NCBI GenBank assembly: GCA_016708345.1
Contig: JADJFX010000025.1
Coordinates: 1-23,434 of the forward strand
DNA length: 23,434 nucleotides
DNA from: Candidatus Rhodoferax bjergmarkensis
Lineage (GTDB): Bacteria > Pseudomonadota > Gammaproteobacteria > Burkholderiales > Burkholderiaceae_C
Reading direction: 5' to 3'
Under the pieces are notes generated by a model that searched no databases, was not told where the DNA came from, and saw nothing but the letters and a program-made list of their open reading frames with translations. A program made the translations under genes and the position numbers. Shown here piece after piece: positions 18,340 to 23,434 of the stretch (the first letter of the stretch is position 1; each line of letters begins with the position of its first letter).

Positions 18340-18894
18340 CTAGTCTGGTGCCCCACGCTCCGCTGCTGCGCGGGTCGCTGCCCCTGCGCGGGGCCGTTCG
18401 CGCTTGGGGCGGCCCGGCAGCGCTAAAGGCCAAGCGCAGGGCTTGCAGCAGGGCATGTTCGTCGGCGGACATGGCTGACATATCCAGGTGGCGGGCGTTG
18501 CGCTCGTAAATGTCCAGCGCCTCGGTGGGCGTGAGTGTGTCGGTGCCATGCACCTGCCACGCCAGGGCACGCAACTGCGGGTAATCCGCCAACGCCACCC
18601 GCGCCGGTATCCAACCGGTGTGATCGAGGGGCGTTGCGGTGCGCTGGTCTTCGTCGGTAACGGTGGTGGCTTGCAGCGTCATCCCCAAGGCCGCCAGTGC
18701 GTTGCACCAAGCCCCATGGTCACGGACGCCTCGCCTTTTTCTATGCGGTGCAGCGTGACGCGCGAAATGCTTGCCGCCTCGGCCGTCACGGTGGCGCTCA
18801 GGCGCAAGGCCTTGCGCCGCGAACGCATCCGCGCGCCCAAGGCTTGCAGCGGGGCGGTCTGGCTGTCATGTGTTTGCGGGGTGGTGGCATTCAT
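18340..18894 (-). CDS. XRE-family HTH protein, probable antitoxin/autorepressor of the AbiEii gene
   Basis: ATG 18894 reads MNATTPQTHDSQTAPLQALG, then the helix-turn-helix ARMRSRRKALRLSATVTAEA, ASISRVTLHRIEKGEASVTM. A frame change near 18700 leads to AWCNALAALGMTLQATTVTD and a C-terminal domain with HTGWIPARVALADYPQLRAL, TLTPTEALDIYERNARHLD. I take TAG 18342-18340 as the end, 2 bases before the toxin ATG, but this needs one further shift near 18430. In the raw sequence the C-terminal frame runs straight into the toxin, so either the stop is hidden by an indel or the two are fused. No Shine-Dalgarno precedes the ATG; a strong promoter ends 8 bases upstream, flanked by an 11-bp inverted repeat. 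This fits an autoregulated antitoxin read from a leaderless mRNA. Confidence 0.78.
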
Positions 18895-18895
18895 A

Positions 18896-18944
18896 GTGTT
18901 TCTTATTATTTACAAAATATTAATTTGTCAAATATAAGAAACAC
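18896..18944 (-). promoter_or_regulatory. Promoter with flanking operator repeat; probable leaderless start of the XRE gene
   Basis: On the minus strand TTGACA (18931-18926) is separated by 17 bases from TAATAA (18908-18903). Transcription would begin at about 18896-18894, on or next to the ATG at 18894. The pair is bracketed by a perfect 11-bp inverted repeat, GTGTTTCTTAT (18896-18906 on the plus strand) and ATAAGAAACAC (18934-18944), a good operator for the XRE protein. The region is very AT-rich compared with its surroundings. Confidence 0.7.
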
Positions 18945-18959
18945 ATTTTGTGCAAAAAC

Positions 18960-19064
18960 ACTAAAAACCAGGTGGCGCTGGGCGGGTAGGTGGCGTATCT
19001 GGAGGCGCAGTCTCAGGTCGGCAACCGAGCCGATTTGAAATGTCCTCAGTCAAATCAGATTTGC
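18960..19064 (+). other. Possible short coding remnant next to the repeat element
   Basis: The plus strand reads QVALGG, a stop, then VAYLEAQSQVGNRADLK in one frame. The codon pattern resembles a real gene, but there is no start and it holds a stop. It may be the tail of a lost accessory gene. Apart from this and the 19089-19278 element I see nothing in 18945-19329; CAAATCAGATTTG (19051-19063) is a small palindrome. Confidence 0.2.
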
Positions 19065-19088
19065 TATCGAATTAGTAACTGGCTGCAC

Positions 19089-19278
19089 AAATTTAGTAAC
19101 TACTCAGGTCTTATGAATCAATAACTTACGAAGCTTTTGATCTCAAAACCGCCTCATAAATAGGCAACTTTTGAGCAAAATGCGTCCAATTTTCACTTCT
19201 CCACTTTGGCTTGTTTTGTAAGTCATTGATTTCTATAGAGTTCATGGAGTAAGGTAGACCTGAGTAGTTACCAAATTT
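19089..19278. mobile_element. 190-bp MITE-like element with 23-bp terminal inverted repeats
   Basis: The left end (19089-19111, beginning AAATTTAGTAACTACTCAGG) and the right end (19256-19278, whose reverse complement begins AAATTTGGTAACTACTCAGG) match at 22 of 23 positions. A second, inner inverted pair is AATCAATAACTTAC (19116-19129) and GTAAGTCATTGATT (19219-19232). The interior is AT-rich and holds a 39-codon ORF on the minus strand. I see no target-site duplication. TTAGTAACT also occurs just outside the left end (19072-19080). The size and ends fit a miniature inverted-repeat element or an internally deleted insertion sequence; the parent family is not recognised. Confidence 0.65.
19126..19245 (-). 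CDS. Small ORF inside the inverted-repeat element, function unknown
   Basis: ATG 19245 to TAA 19128-19126 gives 39 residues: MNSIEINDLQNKPKWRSENW, then THFAQKLPIYEAVLRSKAS. It fills almost all of the interior of the element. The composition looks protein-like (ordered Trp, Lys, Leu, Tyr), not random, but there is no ribosome site (ACTCC precedes the ATG). It could be a leftover transposase end or a cassette-borne peptide. I do not recognise it. Confidence 0.35.
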   Translation of the reverse strand: MNSIEINDLQNKPKWRSENWTHFAQKLPIYEAVLRSKAS

Positions 19279-19329
19279 CGCGGGCGTAAACAGTGGTTTC
19301 GATCCGAGGTGGAGGTTCAGCGTGAAAGC

Positions 19330-22300
19330 TCACTGTATTTCACGCCAACTACCGATCTCGCCCCCACCCGCCGCCCCCGCCAGCAGCGCCGCATTCCCCC
19401 CCCCGCCGCCGTCGTATTCACCGTCACCGTCTGCTCCGCGCAGAAGCGGTACAGGTAGTGCGGCCCGCCCGCCTTGGGGCCGGTGCCGCTCAGCCCTTGG
19501 CCGCCAAACGGCTGCACGCCCACCACGGCACCAATCTGGTTGCGGTTGATATAGACGTTTCCCACGTGGGCGGCGTGGGCCAGCGCCCAACGGCCTGGAG
19601 TCGATGCGGTCTGGATGCCCAGGCTCAAGCCGTAGCCCAGGGCGTTGATCTGCTCAATGACCGCCTGCGGGTCGCCGCGCCAGCGCACGATGTGCAGCAC
19701 CGGGCCGAAAATTTCCTGCTTCAGCTCAAACATCGAGCCAATTTCAAACGCGTGCGGCCAGATCAGGTTGGGAATCTGGCTTGCGTCGGTTGAGTTTTTT
19801 GCTACTGAATTAATAGCTTCTTGCGCACATTCTACATGCGCAAACACCTGTTTTGCCTCCAAATTAAGGCGCGCAATCTTCTGCCCGATGCTGTCAAACG
19901 CCTGCGTATCAATCAACACCGGCCCCAGGTCGGTGCTGGGCAGGCCGGGTCGCCTGGCACCAGCTCTGGGCGCGCCTTGCAGCATCTCGATGACCCGCTG
20001 GGCAATCGACTCATGCACACAAAGGCGCAAGGCCGAGCAGCGCTGCGGCGCTGAAGGCGGACTGCAGCACCGCATCCACCACCTGCTCGGGCAAGGCAGA
20101 GCTGTCCACCAGCATGGCGTTGAGGCCGCCGGTTTCGGCGATCAGCGGCACGATCGGGCCATCTTTGGCGGCCAGCGCGCGCTGGATGTCAGCCACCTGG
20201 TGAGCCGGTGAACACCACCCCGGCCACGCCAGGCTCAGCCACCAGCGCCGCGCCCACGGTGTCGCCGGGGCCATGCATCAGTTGCAGCACGTCTTGCGGC
20301 ACACGCCGCGCCGCAGTTCGGCGACTTCAGCGCCACCACTGGCGTTTGGTCTGCCGGTTTGGCCAGCACGGTGTTGCCGGTGACCAAGGCGGCGGCCCAC
20401 CGCCGACAAAATGGCCAGCGGAAAGTTCCACGGGCTGATACACACCCAGGGGCCACGGCTCTTTGAGTCGCAGCTCGTTCGCTTCGCCGGTGACACCCCG
20501 CAACGAATGGGGGCCATGATGCGCTCGGCCTCAAGCGCGTAGTAACGCAGAAAGTCCACCGCCTCGCGCACCTCGCTCACGGCATCCGGCCGGGTTTTGA
20601 ACGCTTCTCTGACCAGCAGGGCGCAGAAACGGGGCAGCTCACTCTCCAGCGCGTTTGCGGCCTGGCGCAGCATGCCAGCGCGCACGCCAACCGTGGTTTT
20701 GCTCAAATTTGATAGCTGCTTGCGCAGAAATTGCGCCCAGAGCCAATTTGGCATCAAACTCTGCGACCTGTGGAATGTGCGGCGCGGCAGGCCAGCCAGG
20801 AGCGGCGCGCGCTGCTTTCCACCGTCAAATCCAGCCCGGCGCTGTTGGCGCGGCTTGTGCCAAAAAGTTTGGCGGCAGGGGGCAGCGCGCTTTGCGGCTC
20901 CGGGTGCAGCGGCGAGCGCAAGAGATCCGTCCAACCCCACCGACTCGTCGGCCAGCTGTTGGACAAAGGGTTGTTGGCACCATTTTTCCAGCAGGCGGCG
21001 CACCAGATAGCCAACAGGTACGCGCCCACCAGGGCATAGACGCGGCAGGCGATGGCGGGGTTTTTCAGCACCTCGCGGTAAACGCCCTCCCATGCCGTGC
21101 AGGCGCTGCAATTCAAATTGCGGCCGATCTGGAGCCAGGCCGCAGCGCCGGCCGCCCAGGCCAGGGCCGGCCCCTCGGGGGGAGCGTGGGGGGCCCGTTG
21201 CGGCCAGTGCACAATGGCTGCAATGGTGGCCGCGTTGTGCGTGGCGAACTGGGGGTAAATGGCATCTGGCGCGCTTAAGAGGCCTTGGCGCAGGCCAGGT
21301 AGGCAATGTCGGTGTGGTGCTTGTGGGTGAACACCGGGTAGTGGGGCAGGCCCAGCTCCTGCGCACGCTTGATCTCTGCATCCCAATACGCCCCTTTGAC
21401 CAAGCGGCACATCAGCCTGATTTGCAGGTGGCGGGCGGTGTGGATGACGTGCTCCACCAGCGCCAGCGAGCGTGTCTGGTAGGCCTGCAGCGCCAGCCCG
21501 AAGCCGCCCCACTGCGGGTAATACAGGGGCCACCTTGGCCGCCAGCGCGCCAAACACGTCCAGCGACAGCTCCAGCCGGTCCACCTCTTCGGCGTCGATG
21601 GTCAGGCTGGGTTGGCGGCGGGCGGCCTGCCCGCTACAGCCCCCACACGCGCGGGTAACAGCTCGCCATCACCCGTGCGTGCCGGCCGGTCCTCCTCACA
21701 GCGCGGGTGCAGCGCGCTGAGTTTGATGGATACACCATCTTTTGCTCGCTACTGCACGTCAATTCTGCGCGAGCAGCTCCAAACTCAATAGCATTCTGGT
21801 AGTTGGCAAGGTACTTCAGGGCGTCTGCCCCGGTGCGGGCACCCTTCGCCCAGCATGTCGTAGCTGTAGCGCAGGCCGTGCGCCTTGTGCCTAGCCCGCC
21901 GTGGCGGCCACTGCCAGGGCTTCGCCCATGCTCTGGCCAGCACAAACTGGTGCCCCAGCAACTGCGCACCGCGCAGCGGGCCGCCACCACCGAGCGGGCA
22001 CCCAGCCGGCCCAGCAAGCCGCCCTGCCTCTGGAGGGTCGGGAAGGAAATTCTTGCTCAGGTGAATTGCCGCGCTGGACAGGCGCGCCAGCCGGGTGATC
22101 GGTTGCGTCGGAAAAATCAGCGCGGCCCAGCTGGTCGGCGGTCAGGGCAATGGCGGTTTCCAGGTCCGGCACGCGCAGCAATGACCTCCGCCAAGCGCAT
22201 CAGCGCCAGCCCTTCGCTGCTGGAGAGAGGGTTCTCCGGAGTAAACTCTCCACCGCCCAATGCGCGGCGGGTGCTGGCGCACGGCCTGCACCCAGGGTGC

Positions 22301-22398
22301 GGCTTGCGGCGCAGGCGGCCCAGTCCAGCGCTTGACTCAAGGTGTTCAAGCACCGGAAACAATGGGGGCTTCAGGCGGTAGGGGTTTGGCAGGCGCAT
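19330..22398 (-). CDS. putA: Bifunctional proline dehydrogenase / L-glutamate gamma-semialdehyde dehydrogenase PutA, heavily frameshifted
   Basis: PutA oxidises proline to P5C (FAD domain) and then to glutamate (NAD domain). ATG 22398 (MRLPNPYRLKPPLF) has GGAGG 7 bases upstream, 23 bases after rocF. No ribbon-helix-helix DNA-binding domain precedes ALGGGEFTPENPLSSSEGLA, so it is probably a non-regulatory PutA of about 1,000 residues. Proline dehydrogenase motifs: GLLGRLGARSVV, LTIDAEEVDRLELSLDVF, MCRLVKGAYWDAEIKRAQ. Aldehyde dehydrogenase motifs: CISPWNFPLAI, GNTVLAKPADQTPVVAL, IAETGGLNAMLVDSSALP, RCSALRLCVHES (catalytic Cys), EIFGPVLHIVRW, GVQPFGGQGLSGTGPKAGG. The end is NTTAAGG, then GGEIGSWREIQ and TGA 19332-19330. 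More than ten frame changes split it, densest at 20250-21800. Two repeat copies (20697-20750 and 19797-19865) add in-frame peptide; a third, weaker one may lie at 21739-21785. Confidence 0.92.
19797..19865 (+). repeat. Dispersed in-frame coding repeat, copy B (in putA)
   Basis: The plus strand reads TTTTGCTACTGAATTAATAG, then CTTCTTGCGCACATTCTACA and TGCGCAAACACCTGTTTTGC. TTGCGCA (19821-19827) and TGCGCAA (19837-19843) form a 7-bp stem. In the putA sense it encodes EAKQVFAHVECAQEAINSVA, with A-Q-E-A-I-N in the same frame as copies A and C. It lies in the dehydrogenase domain between IGQKIARLN and IPNLIWPHAFEIG. Confidence 0.75.
20697..20750 (+). repeat. Dispersed in-frame coding repeat, copy C (in putA)
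   Basis: The plus strand reads TTTTGCTCAAATTTGATAGC, then TGCTTGCGCAGAAATTGCGC and CCAGAGCCAATTTGG. In the putA sense the corrected frame gives DAKLALGAISAQAAIKFEQN, with A-Q-A-A-I-K matching copies A and B. It falls between the proline dehydrogenase and aldehyde dehydrogenase domains, a linker likely to tolerate extra residues. Confidence 0.75.
21739..21785 (+). repeat. Possible degenerate fourth repeat copy (in putA)
   Basis: The plus strand reads CTTTTGCTCGCTACTGCACG, then TCAATTCTGCGCGAGCAGCT. It shares TTTTGCT-CTACTG on the left and CTGCGC with a GAGC-rich right end, but lacks the ATAGCT core, so the middle would have to be deleted. It lies just upstream of the SIKLSALHPR motif of PutA. 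Confidence 0.35.
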
Positions 22399-22421
22399 GG
22401 GGGAACCTCCAGAGCGGGTGG

Positions 22422-23384
22422 CTAAATGTTCACGCAAATAGTCACGTTATTGGCTTTGCGCATCACAGTGCTTTTGCCAAACAGGCTGGCAATCAATTCC
22501 ACGGCCAAGCCCGGCGGTCCACAGCACGTCGAGTGCCGGGTTGATTTCGGTCACATCCAGCGAGGCCAGCTGGCCCGTGTCGGCAATCATCTCCATGCAC
22601 AGCTGGGCCTCGCGGTGGGCCGCTGCGCACCGGGTGCCGCACGCCGGGCGCAATGAACGATCCAGAAAAATCAACATCCAGACTCACGTGCAGATGGGTG
22701 TCGGCGTCCATGTGCGCCAGGGTCCGCACCATGGTTTGGCGTATGCCCATCTTCGTCGATGCTTGAGTGCATGTCGAACACCTCAATGCCCATGTCATGC
22801 ACCAGCGGCTTTCGCCCCTCGTCCACACCGCGGAGCGCCAGCACCTGGCGCAGCTCGCTGGCCTTGAGTGCGGGCACTGGCCGCCTGCTGTATCGAGGGA
22901 TGGCGGCCCTGCACCGCACAGGCAGGCCACCGGCATACCGTGCAGATTAAGCCGCTGGGGTGAGCAGGGCGGTGCTGGTCGGCATGGGCGTCCAGCCACA
23001 ACACGCGCAGTTTTTGCCCTGCATTCGCAGTGGCGCGTCACCGCGCTGATGGAGCCGATGGCCAGGCAGTGATCGCCCTCAGCATGATGGGCAAGCGCGT
23101 TTGCTGGAGTTCGGCGTAAACCGCGTCGTGCAGCAACTGGTTCCACTGCACCACCTCCGGCAAATGGCGGTACCCCCCTACCGCCGCTTGCCAGGGGTTG
23201 TCCGGGCCGCTGAGGTTGCCGCAGTCCTTCGCATCAAGACCGAACTGCGCAAGGGTCTTCACCAGCCCTGCCACGCGCAGCGCCTGCGGCCCCATGCTGG
23301 CAATCTCTGCGTACTCGCGCCATCGTCGGTTGGTGCGCCAATCAGGCTGACGCCTGTGGGCTGGGAAATGATGGTCGGATTCAT
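22422..23384 (-). CDS. rocF: Arginase, frameshifted
   Basis: Arginase hydrolyses arginine to ornithine and urea in the cytosol, using two Mn ions. ATG 23384 reads MNPTIISQPTGVSLIGAPTD, then MGPQALRVAGLVKTLAQFGL, DAKDCGNLSGPDNPW. The metal-site motifs survive in pieces: GDHCLAIGSISAVT (near 23060-23100, one base short of GGDH), WLDAHAD (about 22985-23000) and SLDVDF (about 22665-22690), followed by LASLDVTEINPALDV. The end is GKSTVMRKANNVTICVNI and TAG 22424-22422. At least six frame changes interrupt it. Repaired, the length of about 320 residues is slightly longer than the usual 300. putA follows after 23 bases, so ornithine-derived P5C or proline could pass to PutA. The 50 bases upstream to the window end show no clear promoter. 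Confidence 0.87.
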
Positions 23385-23434
23385 GTCACCAATGCTAATG
23401 TGCGCAAGGCAGATCTTCCTGCAAGGGGAAATTT

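Noticed and set aside
18960..19064. Fragment reading VAYLEAQSQVGNRADLK as a gene
   Set aside because: It has an internal stop, no start and too little sequence to name; kept only as a low-confidence remnant.
20278..21381. Long minus-strand frame of 367 codons over the middle of putA
   Set aside because: Only parts match PutA; the Pro/Arg/Cys-rich stretches are shifted putA DNA. It is not a separate gene.
1..23434. tRNA, rRNA or CRISPR arrays
   Set aside because: No cloverleaf with TTCRANY-type arm, rRNA segment or regularly spaced direct repeats was noticed on reading; short ncRNAs cannot be excluded without a covariance search.

Overview
The window looks like chromosomal DNA of a betaproteobacterium, most likely family Comamonadaceae (Rhodoferax/Polaromonas-like). 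This rests on the gene families present: an EIIA-Man/HPr/EI phosphotransferase set without a visible permease, a DUF1840 protein, a polyhydroxyalkanoate (PHA) granule-associated set, a PF10023 zinc lipoprotein, and a long PutA. I could not run any database search; all family calls are by recognition.

Layout. 1-2157 (+): 5'-truncated two-domain glycosyltransferase. It meets tail-to-tail a fused PIG-L deacetylase/GT2 gene (2150-4048, -); together they look like the edge of a surface-polysaccharide locus. 4332-5577 (+): MFS transporter. 5631-8148 (+): overlapping EIIA-Man, ptsH, ptsI. 8145-8480 (-): DUF1840. 8553-10046 (+): PF10023 zinc lipoprotein and a PHA-system protein, overlapping. 10126-13888 (-): acyl-CoA-binding protein, TPR protein, TetR regulator and patatin (the last two translationally coupled), then a terminator and a phasin. 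14105-15903 (+): HDOD protein with a GAF-like C-terminus. 15964-17495 (+): yghU and a second glutathione transferase. 17610-18894 (-): AbiEii-type nucleotidyltransferase toxin with an XRE antitoxin, driven by a promoter that appears leaderless. 19089-19278: a 190-bp element with 23-bp terminal inverted repeats holding a 39-codon ORF. 19330-23384 (-): rocF-putA, an arginine/proline catabolic operon.

Two themes stand out. First, most long genes carry single-base indels that split them into overlapping frames, while the amino-acid sequence on both sides stays conserved. In HPr, restoring two bases puts His15 and Ser46 exactly where the family has them and gives a normal 89-residue length. This points to a draft, indel-prone assembly more than to real pseudogenes, and it worsens towards the right end.

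Second, a short dispersed repeat (core ATAGCTNYTTGCGC on the strand opposite the gene) lies inside coding sequence at least three times: once in the PF10023 gene and twice in putA. Each copy has the same orientation and the same reading frame relative to its host gene, giving the peptide signature A-Q-x-A-(I/M)-(K/N). It behaves like a protein-compatible insertion element and is the most interesting signal here.

Functionally the centre of the window groups carbon-storage genes (phasin, PHA-system protein, patatin, acyl-CoA-binding protein, TetR) beside a regulatory-type PTS; HPr and EI are known to influence PHB accumulation in Ralstonia eutropha. The right end feeds arginine and proline carbon and nitrogen into glutamate.
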